Positions 53,161-63,531 of a stretch of 64,000 bases of DNA are shown one piece after another. Source of the stretch: Toxorhynchites rutilus septentrionalis (lineage: Eukaryota > Arthropoda > Insecta > Diptera > Culicidae); NCBI RefSeq assembly GCF_029784135.1, contig NC_073745.1:113264716-113328715 (forward strand), read 5' to 3'. The first letter of the stretch is position 1, and the number at the start of each line of letters is the position of its first letter. A program made the translations under genes and the position numbers. Below the pieces are notes generated by a model. That model made no database searches. It was not told the DNA's origin and saw only the letters and a list, made by a program, of their open reading frames with translations.

Positions 53161-53745
53161 TTAAGAAGTGAGATAAGTCTGCCCAAAAAAAAAATAAATA
53201 AATTTTGCACGTACATGCAAACCTTTTTTTGTGCGGGGGATAGGGACCGCACAAAAAAAGTCGCATAAAAAAAATCGGGCAAAACTTCACCAGCAGCTTT
53301 AAAAAATCGTGTTCGGTACACATTTTGAAAAAAACTTTTTTTGTGCGATAGATAGGGACCGCATGAAAAAAGTTTCCCCCAAGGAAATAACTCAAATCCA
53401 CGCCATTCAACGTTCAATTTCCAATTGTTTACCTGCTTTGCGATGGGACACTTTGCCTTTTTGGTTGCGCGTGGTTGTTTTGTGCTTTTAGTTGCATGTC
53501 GAAACGTGTTGCTGTTAGCAATGATGTCATGCAAAAACCTAGAAAAACTTAGAGCATTTGATGAGAAGAGGGGTATGATTTCAGAAGTGGATAATTGAGA
53601 CGCAAATATGCTTTCTTCGCACTGAAATGCATATAAACCATCGAAAAAAACTAAATGGACGATAACTTTGTCAAATATGCTTCTTTTCATACACCGCACA
53701 AAAACAGAAAATCGCACCAAAAAAACCGCACAAAAACAGGTTTTA
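53161..53745. other. Unassigned DNA with repeated GACCGCA(C/T) A-run motif
   Basis: ATAGGGACCGCACAAAAAAA (53239) and ATAGGGACCGCATGAAAAAA (53351), each preceded by TTTTTTTGTGCG, form short imperfect inverted units. No gene recognised. Confidence 0.4.
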
Positions 53746-53747
53746 CT

Positions 53748-53873
53748 GTATTTTACTGATGCAATATCGGCACCATAAACACCATTTACAATTTCAGCGA
53801 CCTGAATTGCATTTTCGCATCTATAAAAGATAAAGTGTAAAATGACCCGAGTTTTCTCTTTGTTGACCTCCAT
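53748..53873 (-). pseudogene. Mariner transposase N-terminal relic
   Basis: The minus frame from the ATG at 53873 reads MEVNKEKTRVILHFIFYRCE then NAIQVAEIVNGVYGADIASV, matching the first helix-turn-helix of mariner transposases (MExxKExIRxILxFxFxxGxNAxQAA). The 250-codon frame continuing leftwards is not transposase-like. Confidence 0.65.
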
Positions 53874-53924
53874 TGTTAATACCCTGCAACTTACAACTGA
53901 ATGGAACAAACAAAAAACAGGGAT

Positions 53925-54033
53925 TTTTGACGTAGGACTACGTCTTTCATTTCTATACCGGGGTGTAAAACCAAAGTTTCGAGAACGAAAGCGTTACGCT
54001 GGAGACCGAGATTTTGAGCGTTAATAGCTCTTA
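53925..54033 (+). repeat. Histone-flank repeat, left part split by hAT
   Basis: TTTGACGTAGGACTACGTCT then GTTTCGAGAACGAAAGCGTT and GAGCGTTAATAGCTCTTA. It appears to continue at 57522 (TCTTAAACAACTGAACGAAA), the hAT-like element having inserted here. Confidence 0.65.
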
Positions 54034-57000
54034 CAGGGTGTCGACTCAAATTCCGAAAAAAAATTCCCTGATATTCCCTGATTTTCCAGTACTTTTCCAG
54101 AAAAATTCCAGATATAGACTAGTGATCAAAATTTTTATTTTAGTTCTGTTTTTTAACAGCTAGTAAGTATCTATGAAGGCTAGAACAAGTAAATTTATGA
54201 GCGAATATAATCCAATAAATGAGTTTTTTGTATTTTTTTGTTTGAATTATACAAAGACTGAGAAACGGCGTAAAAGATAGAACATGATTTATTCATGCAG
54301 TTCATGAAAGATGCTTAAATACTAATACAGCAGAAAATTTTATTTATTTTGATTCGGATGAGTTTTACAAAACAGTTGATTTCAACAAAGCGATTTTTTC
54401 TTGCAAACTTTCGGCTTCCTTCTGTGCGTTTTCCAAAATTTTACTCCGTTTGATCTCTAAAGATTTCGCTTCTGCTTCTCGTTGACGTTTCATCATCTTT
54501 GACGCATTTGACGCAAGATCTTCTTTCTTACGGCGTTCCTTGTCTTCTATATAAAGGGAGTGAGAATTTCGAACTCGTTGAATTAGCTGGTTCGAAATTT
54601 GTATTGATGCTATCTCTCCAGCGTGAAATACAGCGTCATAAATTTGTCGCTTAGCAACAACCGATTCCTCACGCATGTTTTCAAAAAGACATTCAGCGTT
54701 AATGGAAAAGCCCCTCTCAAGGTTGGCGTTTCCATGCGAGAGACAGCAGATCATTTTTACGATGGTAAAAAGTTCCATAAACTCATCCCCCGATAGCAAT
54801 CCCTTCCAGAAATGGTCCAGTCGTTCATTTTTCCGATCATAGTAGGCAAACTTGTTGCTTTTGTTGCTACCAACTAATTTTAAATATTGTTTCAGTGCCA
54901 AGTCTGCTGAAGCTCCACTGATACGACCAAAATCCATCAATATAGTTAAAAGCTTTTCGAATCGTTTTCCAGCCAATTTTTGATCGGAATCAATGACTGA
55001 AGGGTCAAGAGAGGATGCGGCTTTCGTCACAGGATACGTCAATGGCGATCGCTTCATAAGCTTTAGAATCAGTGCTTTCAAAAATCCTTTGCATTCCAGA
55101 CGAAATTGCAGAATTTGTTTTTGGGTCAATTTTGACGAGTTTTTTAAAACTTTTCTTGTTTCAAAACCCAATACAATCTCTTTCATTGGTAAATGATTCT
55201 TGGCTTCATTGATCTCTTCTATTGTTACCTGAAAGAAATGAAAACAGTAAATTTTATTCAAATAGCAATAAAATTGCTATTGGATCAATCATTTGATAGA
55301 ATGAATTATCCACAAGAGATTAAATATACCTGAGTGATGTTCTTTAGCTGATCGATCTGCATGAATCTTCCCAATATACTTCTAGCCATTTGACTCAAAT
55401 TGTTATACAAAAATGGCACCATGGGATTATCCGTTTGGAACTCGCGCAAAAATGGTTCTACTTCAGCGGCAACGGATTTGAAAAAGGTCAACTTAGCCAA
55501 CAGTAGAGGATCTTTTAGACACTCAACTACATCGACGTACGAATCTGATTTTGGTTCAATTTTGTCATTCTGAACACCCTCAACGAACTTCCTTATATGA
55601 GGAGTAATCTCCACAGCTCTTTGTGCTACGTTAATGTTTTCCAACCATCTGTGAGCGCAAAACTTCAGTGGATACACAGCACTTCCCGAATACGATGTGA
55701 ATAAAGCGCGTCGTGCTGGAACATCTTTGAAGATGTGATAGATGCCTCGCAGGTACTTCGTAACATTCCATCCAGAGCAGCGAACACCTTCCTTGAATGC
55801 ACCGTGCAAAATATGCAATCCGCAGCTACCTAAATCCAAGAGCCTTTCTTCTCCATGTTCAAAGTCCATTTTCAGCTCGCGTAAAAATGACCAATTCACG
55901 TTGGGACCATCCATCGACACCTGAAGAAGCTTGTTTAAAGGGATATTTCCCAGGCCTTCTTTAAAAGCTGCATGTAAATCTGTTGCTCGAGATCGTCCCA
56001 AGAACATTGAGGTCATGTAACGAGTTACCACCTCCTTCTTTTCTTCATCCCAAAATCTGACATTTAGATCCATTTGCTGCTTTTTTGTAGTCTTATTTAA
56101 GGACTCGTCAAAACCAACGACAATGCAGTTTGTATTATGCAGAGTTTTATCGAGCTCAGATTTATAATAGGGGGCAATGCCAAACAGCATCATGTAGCTC
56201 ATTTTATCACGGCCTAGTTGAACCTTCTCAGCAATCTGGCTATCATGAAACATTGTTCTCAATACTACCATGTCCTTTTCAGCTGTGCGGAGTGATTTGT
56301 GACACATAACTGTTTCCAAACACCACAGGATCTCAGCTTTGATGGTATCGTTTTTCAGCATGAATTTATCGATAGTTTTCGAAGGAGGTAGAATGCTCGC
56401 AGAGGAAACTGAAGGAATCGCAACAGTAGGTACTGATTCCACAGGTGGATGATCATTTCTAGCACAACTGAATCCGATATTCTTGGAAGTGCCTGGTTCG
56501 AACGTTTGGTGTGAATCACTCATTAGATATTTGAAAATATTTCCGGCTGTGGTTCGTTGACTATGCTTCTTTGATTTCATATGACTTTTGAGAGCCTGTT
56601 TGCCCATGTTGCTGAGAACTATTTCACAGGAACATACAGAACAGTATGCGCATCCTAGCTTAGTGTCAATTCGTTTCAACCATGATGAAAACTCCGGGTC
56701 ATGCAACCAAACGCCTTGGAACGTGGTTTTGCTTGCCATTTCGAACTAAGTTCTACTGGATTTCCTATGATAAAGATAATAATTATCAGTAAAAAAGGTC
56801 ACTGTAAATTGTCAGTACACTACACCTTCGCTTCAGTTGATAGTCGGGGAAGAATGCCAGACAACCTTATGATTTTATCGTACCTCTCTGCTAAAATAAT
56901 GAATAAATTATTTTACTGTATTCACCGATTATAAAATTGGCTCACCCACCTCAACTTTAACACAAAGCGAGCATCAACAATCACTTCCATTAAATGAAAT

Positions 57001-57521
57001 TCAAACTTAAATTTTTGCAGTTCTGTTTCTGCCTACGAGCACCAACAGTCGCTTCCGTTGAACGAAATTCAAACTTAAATTCTTGCAGTTCTATTTCTTC
57101 TTACGCAAACACATCTTTCAAATGGTCGAAAAAACAGCCCCGTGACATCGCCTATCTTACTGGCTGTGCTCGGAAAGCGCAAATATATCAGCTGTCAGTT
57201 GCATTCAACAATTGTCAAACTGGTGCTCGAGATGATGGTATCTGATAAATAACGGCTTAACACGGAGTTGGCAAAAACTGCACGAAAGTAAAAGACTTCT
57301 ACTTTCGCGCCATTTTCACAGACAAAAACAAACAACATACACTGAAGTAAATGTACACATAAAACCTGGAAGGCTAAAAACTTTTATATTTTATATCCAA
57401 CGAATTTCATTTTTCCCTGATTGTGGTAAAATTCCCTGATTTTCCCTGATTTTCCCTGACCATATTTGAATTCCCTGATATTCCCTGATTTTCAAGGATT
57501 TTCAAGGTAGTCGACACCCTG
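54034..57521 (-). mobile_element. Apparently intact hAT-like transposon
   Basis: Ends CAGGGTGTCGAC and GTCGACACCCTG are perfect 12 bp inverted repeats, flanked by a 5 bp duplication TCTTA (54029-54033 and 57522-57526). Subterminal arrays of TTCCCTGATATTCCCTGATT-like units lie at both ends (54063-54090 and 57410-57490). The element is 3,488 bp and encodes one two-exon transposase without internal stops. The 5 bp rather than 8 bp duplication is unusual for hAT. It is inserted into histone-derived repeat DNA. Confidence 0.8.
54365..56739 (-). CDS. hAT-like transposase, zinc finger plus RNase-H-like core
   Basis: Exon 1 is 56739-55330 (470 codons) and exon 2 is 55228-54365 (287 codons plus stop). 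The 101 bp intron has donor gtatat and acceptor ttctttcag and joins in phase 0, giving 757 residues. Residues 30-59 carry a BED-like zinc finger (C33-x2-C36, H53, H59). Candidate catalytic positions are D211 (GFDESLNK), D277 (SMDGPNVNW) and E641 (GNANLERGFS, the hAT C-terminal dimerisation motif). A C-x2-H at 306-309 (CGLHILHG) and RW at 364-365 (HRWLENI) are hAT hallmarks. The C-terminal ~80 residues are highly charged and probably coiled coil. No stop or frameshift breaks it. Start is the first ATG, 18 codons before the first conserved W. Confidence 0.75.
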
Positions 57522-57760
57522 TCTTAAACAACTGAACGAAATGGTATGATAAACACTTCATTTGAAAGATAAAATGTCTACGCGTCATATACTTGTTACT
57601 TTTTCATCCAAAAACTTGTTTCAATAGTCTTAAAATTGCTTTCAAAACAAGCTATTGAAATCACCAATCGGTATATAAGCGAGCGCCGCTCGTAAACCCA
57701 CTCAGTTATGATTGAACAGCGATTGGAGCATGTTGTCGCTGTTGTTGTGAAGCTAATTTC
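57522..57760 (+). repeat. Histone-promoter-like repeat, right part
   Basis: TTGAAAGATAAAATGTCTAC (57553) recurs at about 60168, upstream of the third H3 pseudogene. GGTATATAAGCG (57670) is TATA-like. No histone frame was recognised in the next 200 bp, so which histone gene it served is unknown. Confidence 0.5.
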
Positions 57761-57881
57761 GTTTATCATGAAAACGCTGATGAACGGTGTCACCAAGAGC
57801 CTGTTTGTGCACCTAAGGCCAAAAGGGAATCCATCAGGAGGAGAGTGATGCCACGGTTCCGCTTGAAACATCGGAGCAGCC

Positions 57882-57922
57882 GCCACACACACACACACAC
57901 ACATACACACACATACACGCGC
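57882..57922. repeat. (CA)n microsatellite
   Basis: CA repeats with ATACAC interruptions; a similar shorter run lies at 61624-61646 next to another copy of the same downstream repeat. Confidence 0.9.
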
Positions 57923-57944
57923 GGAATTCTCGTTGCTATCATCG

Positions 57945-58115
57945 TTGCTGAAAAATAATCTGCCAGTTCCCCTGGGAATTGAAAAATACATTCATGCGAA
58001 AGAGTTTATTTTAATGTTTTCTATTCATATAACACTGCAACCAAATACATTTGGTTTTGTTATTTTTCAATCAATCGTAATTAACAGGAAAGCTTCTGAA
58101 TATTTTTCTCCCCAT
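57945..58115 (+). repeat. Dispersed repeat D, copy 1
   Basis: GTTGCTGAAAAATAATCTGC, then GGGAATTGAAAAATACATTC, CCAAATACATTTGGTTTTGT and GGAAAGCTTCTGAA. Copies occur at 60836-61000 and 61703-61860. Confidence 0.75.
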
Positions 58116-58819
58116 CATGAAAAACGGAAAATGTTTCACATCGCGAAAATCAAGTCATTTTCGAGCGATTATTTGCTTTCTACTCATATAATGCTGCGAC
58201 CAAATACATTTCGTTTTGGATTGTTTCAATCAAGTGCGATCAACGTAAGACCACGTCTTTCGGCAATTTATTAGAGGTACAATGAATCTTTAGGAATTCC
58301 CGCTCTACGCGCACTGGCAAACAATGTTTACTCAACAATTTCTCAAACGAGAAATGGGTGTTGTGAGAAAGGATTAGCGAACGCGAAAACGACAAACGGG
58401 AGAAAGATACGTTTGGAGGTTGAAGGAAATTGGCAGAAAACTTCTTCATTCTATCATTCAAATAATGTGATTCATACCACATCTTTATGCCAGAAAGAGA
58501 TTATTAATGTTCAAAGGAGGAATCGAGTCCTCCGAGGAAATTACCCAGCGCAAATTAGAGTCGACTATCGATTGCGGCATTCGTACACAAATAATTTTAT
58601 AATGCAGTTTCACCAAAGTGATTTCTTCGGATATATTCACTACATCATGTCATGTATTTCATATTCTTCATTAAGAAATCCATATCCATGGCACCTATCG
58701 GTAACGAATTATTATCGAAACCACGATTTTCGCTAAATGCTCCTTTCAGTTCGGCCTGTAAAAAACTTTTCTGTACTCTAATCCATCAAATTTGGAGCCC
58801 TGAAAAGGGCCGTTGATTA

Positions 58820-59165
58820 TATGCTCAGCTAATATAGCACGCTCTCCTCGGATACGATGGGCCAGCTGGATGTCCTTGGGCATGATGTGACGCGTTTTGC
58901 ATGGATAGCACACAAATTGGTATCTTCGAATAAGCCTCCTGCAGCGTCATAGCCGCGGAACTTTGGAAGCGCAAGTCGGTTTTGAAGTCCTGAGCAATTC
59001 CACGATCCAAATGCTGCAAAGGTAGCTGCGGATCAGCAATTCGGTCGACTTCTGATAGCGATGAATTTCACGCAAAGTTCCCGGTCGATAGCGATGTGGC
59101 TTCTCCACCTATCCTGCTACTGGTGCGCTTATCCGAGCTGACTTCGTGTGCCTTACCACCGAATG
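58820..59165 (-). pseudogene. Histone H3 pseudogene, left arm of palindrome
   Basis: The minus strand includes [10 protein letters not shown], [20 protein letters not shown] and [23 protein letters not shown] codons of H3, then the same small deletion/frameshift after QEA as the other copies, then codons for [16 protein letters not shown] in another frame. The N-terminal ATG is absent. A perfect-stem histone 3' stem-loop follows at 58796-58811. Confidence 0.85.
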
Positions 59166-59442
59166 ACTAACGAGCTGTCTGCGAATGACTAACGAGCTCG
59201 AGTCCTCACGGTGCGAGAGTAGAGTAAGAAATGAACGAAAGCAAAGGAAGCGTCATTTTATAAACCATAAAAGTATAGAATCTGAATCCCACCCTTATTA
59301 TATTCGTGAGTATACAGTAAGCTTATATAATAAAGAGGGTGGGGTTTACATTCGATTCTTTTATGTTTTATAAAATGACACTTCCCTTGCTTTCGTTCAT
59401 TTCTTACTCTACTCTCGCACCGTGAGGACTCGTTTCATCGGG

Positions 59443-59800
59443 ACTAAGCAGACAGCTCGTTAGTCCTTCGGTGGTAAGGCACCACGAAAGCAGCTCGGAT
59501 AAGCGCACCAGCCGCAGGAAGCGTGAAGAAGCCACATCGCTATCGACCGGGAACTTCGCATGAAATTCGTCGCTATCAGAAGTCGACCGAATTGCTGATC
59601 CGCAAGCTACCTTTGCAGCATTTGGTTCGTGGAATTGCTCAGGACTTCAAAACCGACTTGCGCTTCCAAAGTTCCGCGGTTATGACACTGCAGGAGGCTT
59701 ATTCGAAGATACCAATTTATGTGCTATCTATGCAAAACGCGTCACATCATGCCCAAGGACATCCAGCTGGCCCATCGTATCCGAGGAGAGCGTGCTATAT
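59443..59800 (+). pseudogene. Histone H3 pseudogene, right arm of palindrome
   Basis: ACTAAGCAGACAGCTCGT (TKQTAR) opens the remnant without an ATG. A deletion removes the codons after [33 protein letters not shown] and [19 protein letters not shown] are in one frame (59523 onwards). The frame then shifts, and CCCAAGGACATCCAGCTGGC continues MPKDIQLA in another. The extra ATATTAGCTTAG after RGERA replaces the normal stop. The stem-loop AGCCCTTTTCAGGGCT is at 59821-59836. Upstream TTTATAAAATGACAC with CGTTCATTTCTTACTCTACT is a promoter-like stretch shared with the other two copies. Confidence 0.9.
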
Positions 59801-60332
59801 TAGCTTAGCATATAATCAACAGCCCTTTTCAGGGCTCCAAATTTGATGGATTAGAGTTCAGAAAAGTTTTTTACAGGCCGAACTGAAAGGAGCATTTAGC
59901 GAAAATCGTGGTGTCGATGATAATTCGATACCGATAGGTGCCATGGATATGGATTTCATAATGAAGAATATGAAATACATGACATGATGTAGTGAATATA
60001 TCCCCATATCGAAGAAATCACTTTGATGAAACTGTTTACCGTTTGTCGTTTTTAAGTGTTTGGAAAGGGCATTATTTTTGCTGAGTAAATTCCAAGAAAA
60101 AATCCATTCCTTCTTTAAGCGTGATTCATTCTGCTTCGGATCAACGGAACAGTGATAATCATTTCATACAAAAGATAAAATGTCCAAGAGTTATATGATT
60201 ACTATTTATTGAGTCGGAAAATTGTTTCAATAGCTTAATGATAGCTTCGAAAACAGGTTATAAAATGACGCTTCCTTTGCTTTCGTTCATTTCTTACTCT
60301 ACTCTCGCACCGTGACGACTCGTTTGTTTGGG

Positions 60333-60697
60333 ACCAAGCAGATAGCAGGTTAGTCTTTCAGTGGTAAGGCACACGAAAGCAGCTCGGATAAGCGCACCAG
60401 CCGCAGGATAGGTGAAGAAGCCACATCGCTATCGACCGGGAACTTTGCGTGAAATTCATCGCTATCGGAAGTCGACCGAATTGCTGATCCGCAAGCTACC
60501 TTTGCAGCTTTTGGATCGTGGAATTGCTCAGGACTTCAAAACCGACTTGCGCTTCCAAAGTTCCGCGGTTATGACGCTGCAGGAGGCTTATTCGAAGATA
60601 CAAATTTGTGTGCTATCCACGTAAAACGCGTCACATCATGCCCAAGGACATTCAGCTGGCCCGTCGAATCCAAGGAGAGGGTGCTATATTAGCTTAG
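60333..60697 (+). pseudogene. Histone H3 pseudogene, third copy
   Basis: Same structure and same lesions as the palindrome copies (missing ATG, deletion after RKQL, frameshift after LQEA, ATATTAGCTTAG end). Readable: [20 protein letters not shown] then [20 protein letters not shown] perfect stem-loop GGCCCTTTTCAGGGCT lies at 60710-60725. A TTATAAAATGACGC box lies near 60259. Confidence 0.9.
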
Positions 60698-60835
60698 CAT
60701 ATAATCAACGGCCCTTTTCAGGGCTCCAAATTTGATGGATTAGAGTTCAGAAAAGTTTTTTGCAGGCCAAACTGAAACGAGAATTTTCGTTTGGATGCCA
60801 TACAGCATCGAGAAAATTCCGGAAAGATCTAATCG

Positions 60836-61000
60836 TTGCTGAAAAATAATCTGTCAGTTTCCTGGGAATTGAAGAATACATCCATGCGAAAGAGTTTATT
60901 TTAATGTTTTTTAATTATATGGCGAACACAGCGACCAAATACATTTGATTTCGTAATTTTTCAATCAAGTGTAATTAGCTGGAAGGCTTCTGAAGATTAT
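60836..61000 (+). repeat. Dispersed repeat D, copy 2
   Basis: Matches 57945-58115, including GTTGCTGAAAAATAATCTGT and ACCAAATACATTTGATTTCG. It lies about 110 bp downstream of the third H3 stem-loop. Confidence 0.7.
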
Positions 61001-61260
61001 TCTTTCCCATCAGTAGGATATTTTCGTATCCAATAATGGATGCATAACATGAAAAACGGAAAATGTTTCGTATCGCCAAAATTATATAATTTTCAATCGA
61101 TTATTGCTCAGTCGCCGAAATTTTCATACTCAGAAAGTTCATTCTCCCCTAGTTTGCCTTCCAAATTGCCATCGTAAACCACACCTTCTCTCGATTCAAT
61201 CACGCACGAAAAGCATACTGAAATGATATTCTGGTGGTGAAACCCATTCATTTTTCGTGA

Positions 61261-61410
61261 GGCGTCGTGCACAAATTACGTAACGCGATAAGGGGGGAGG
61301 GGTTAGATGTTGCGTTACTTTCTGTTTATTAGATAGGAAATTGCGTTACGAAAGGGGGGGGGGAGGTTCAAAATCCAGATTTTTGCGTTACGTAATTTGT
61401 GCACGACGCC
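61261..61410. mobile_element. 150 bp MITE with perfect 26 bp inverted ends
   Basis: Ends GGCGTCGTGCACAAATTACG and its exact complement, with inner GTAACGC, flanked by a TGA duplication (61258-61260 and 61411-61413). The G-rich centre has GGGGGGAGGGG and a GGGGGGGGGG run. The 3 bp duplication suggests a Harbinger-type mobiliser (inference). Confidence 0.8.
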
Positions 61411-61702
61411 TGAGGACATCGACAAGACAACATCGTTACTGAACGAGCTGAACTTCGAGGGATCGAGGTATTCATTACCTGGCTTGACCTGACCTGAAAT
61501 GCAATCAGTTTGTTTTAACTGTGAGGGAGCGCAGAAAAGCCGATCGATCAGAAGGAGAAGAGAAGGTGACCAAGAGAGTATCAGCATCGAAATACGGTTC
61601 CTCGGGAAGACATAGAAGCAGCCGCCACACACACACACATACACGCGCGCAACTCTTTTCGTTTGCTGGTTATCGAGAGGAAACCTGGAAAGAAAAGATC
61701 GT

Positions 61703-61860
61703 TGCTGAAAAATAATCTGCCAGTTCCCCTTGGAATTGAAAATTACATTTTATTTATTTTAATGTTTTCTATCCATATAATACTGCGACCACATACATTT
61801 GGTTTTGTGATTTGTCAATCAAGTGCAGTTAACAGGAAAGCTTCTGAAGATTATTCTTCA
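61703..61860 (+). repeat. Dispersed repeat D, copy 3
   Basis: Matches 57945-58115; like copy 1 it follows a (CA)n plus CACGCGCG stretch (61624-61650). Confidence 0.7.
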
Positions 61861-62159
61861 GAACAAGGTTTTTTGTATCCAATATTGGATGCATAAAACC
61901 TTGAGTCTTCAAAGTAACACTCTCGTTTTTGAAGTCACCCAAATATTTATTTATTCATTCATTCTGGATGGATTTAGATCCAACTTCAAACAAATGATCT
62001 CTAAATCAACGATAGTCCTACGTCACCCTTGCGGTTATACCATATATATAATCCACCTCATGTTTTTTTAGTGTGAAATGTCACCTTTACAGCTTGAAAT
62101 TGTATGATCGATATTTTACGAGATATTGATCACTAAAGCTAGCTACCGAGAAAATAATG

Positions 62160-62600
62160 GATACCTTTTTCCCAACCTAATATCAGTGATGGCAGAGTCA
62201 TCACTTTAGGTACCGATGAACGACTATTACAAACCTTACCGCGAGCAGAAGCCTTATAGAATTTGAACTCAAGAATTTGGTTAAAATCGATTTTCACCTA
62301 AGTTTCATCGTAGACCAAGAAACTTCCATCACGTTTCGTCAGCACCTGCTCGTACAGCTTAGAAGCCCGTATTGTACCCACTATTTGTTGATTAGGGCTT
62401 CTGCTGAATTTTCTGCTTGCTCGATAACACGGTAGCCTTCCCGGACTGATTCGCCGCGTAGTACAGCGGACAATATTCAATTTTTTCCGCTGGATCATAA
62501 TCCCAGATGTTGGGATTAGCCTTGATTTTGCAAATGTCCTTCAACCGTAGTCGACGATCAAGGGTTCCACTCTGACGCTTGGAGGTGATATTGATAGAAA
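62160..62600 (-). pseudogene. DD37E-type transposase fragment
   Basis: The minus frame 62298-62498 includes NQQIVGTIRASKLYEQVLTK then RDGSFLVYDET, matching the segment before the first catalytic aspartate in the DD37E relic at 1751-2086 (VAKSRAWKLYDQKLTKTHRC). The remainder of the transposase is not recognisable. Confidence 0.55.
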
Positions 62601-62639
62601 TACTCCTCCTTTTTCTTAATATCGCGATTTTATATCTCG

Positions 62640-63531
62640 TGCATTTAAAGTTACATTACAAATATGTTGTCTGCTACATTTCCGTGGTTAATCCCTGCTA
62701 TTTTGTCTAGCCCTACTACATGCCATCGCTATGAACTTTATTCTGCACAGTTGATAATTACATTCCACAAATATATGTTGCATTCGTTCTCGCCAATGGA
62801 GAAATGATTCTATAATAACCTGCACGATAGTATACAAAATATATATATATATATATATATATTGCAAAATAATCGTCTGAAAATATATGTATATTTTCGT
62901 GTTTCTGCTAGCATACTTATTGTTCAAAGTGCTTCTTGTTTGCTACCATCTACGTGTACACTTAAAACACATTCTGTTCTATCAGAGCTTACTCCACGAC
63001 TTCATCTGTGTTTGCATTCTCACCAATAATTGGAAATAATCTCTGCCTATCTACCAGTGCTTTTCAACTATTAGTTTTATTATATTGTCCTCGTAAAGTT
63101 TGCTTTTTCTTTATTTGCTTCAAGCTATAGCGACCTTTTTCCCCCTACAGTAGTTTCTACAAAGGAAAAATGATCAGTAGCTACGAGGTAACCGACAATA
63201 TGATCTACTTATATTGATTCTTTTTGCTCTACTATATATTTACGAAGCATCCTGTTCTACTAGTTTATTTTCGCTTAAGACTAGGTTTTCTTGAAATACG
63301 CCACTGCTAGTCTCTAATGGAAACAAACATTTTGCCCTAATTGTAGGTCTAAATCTAGATGAATAAAACATATTTAACAAGTTATTAACTAAATAAATCA
63401 GCTCCGTCGGTCAAATGTTCGCCGAACAAAAAAATATATCTAAAAATGGAAAAAAAAGTACACAATTGGTATATAAATAGCCCTGCCATATTTAGGTTAT
63501 AATTCCGCTATCGATAACGGCGATCCACTTC
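62640..63531 (-). other. Probable 3' UTR of the trr-type gene
   Basis: AT-rich DNA downstream of the stop codon with several minus-strand AATAAA signals (for example opposite TTTATT at about 62737, 63076, 63110 and 63263) and no other gene or recognised transposon. A short (TA)n lies at 62841-62862. The transcript end cannot be fixed from sequence. Confidence 0.45.

Larger units (their letters stand above)
58604..60030. repeat. Large palindrome containing two divergent H3 pseudogenes
   Basis: The left arm (58604 to about 59315) is the reverse complement of the right arm (about 59319 to 60030), with scattered substitutions. Landmarks: the stem-loops at 58796-58811 (-) and 59821-59836 (+), the H3 bodies, CGGTGCGAGAGTAGAGTAAG at 59211 and its complement at 59402, and ends AGTTTCACCAAAGTGATTTC versus GAAATCACTTTGATGAAACT. 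Almost no spacer at the centre. Confidence 0.85.

Noticed and set aside
53157..53909. 250-codon minus frame as a gene
   Set aside because: Only its first ~45 residues resemble a mariner N-terminus; the rest translates T/A-rich repeated DNA.
59523..59846. 107-codon H3-like frame as a functional variant histone
   Set aside because: It lacks the N-terminal tail and start, shifts frame before the last helices, and shares these lesions with two other copies.
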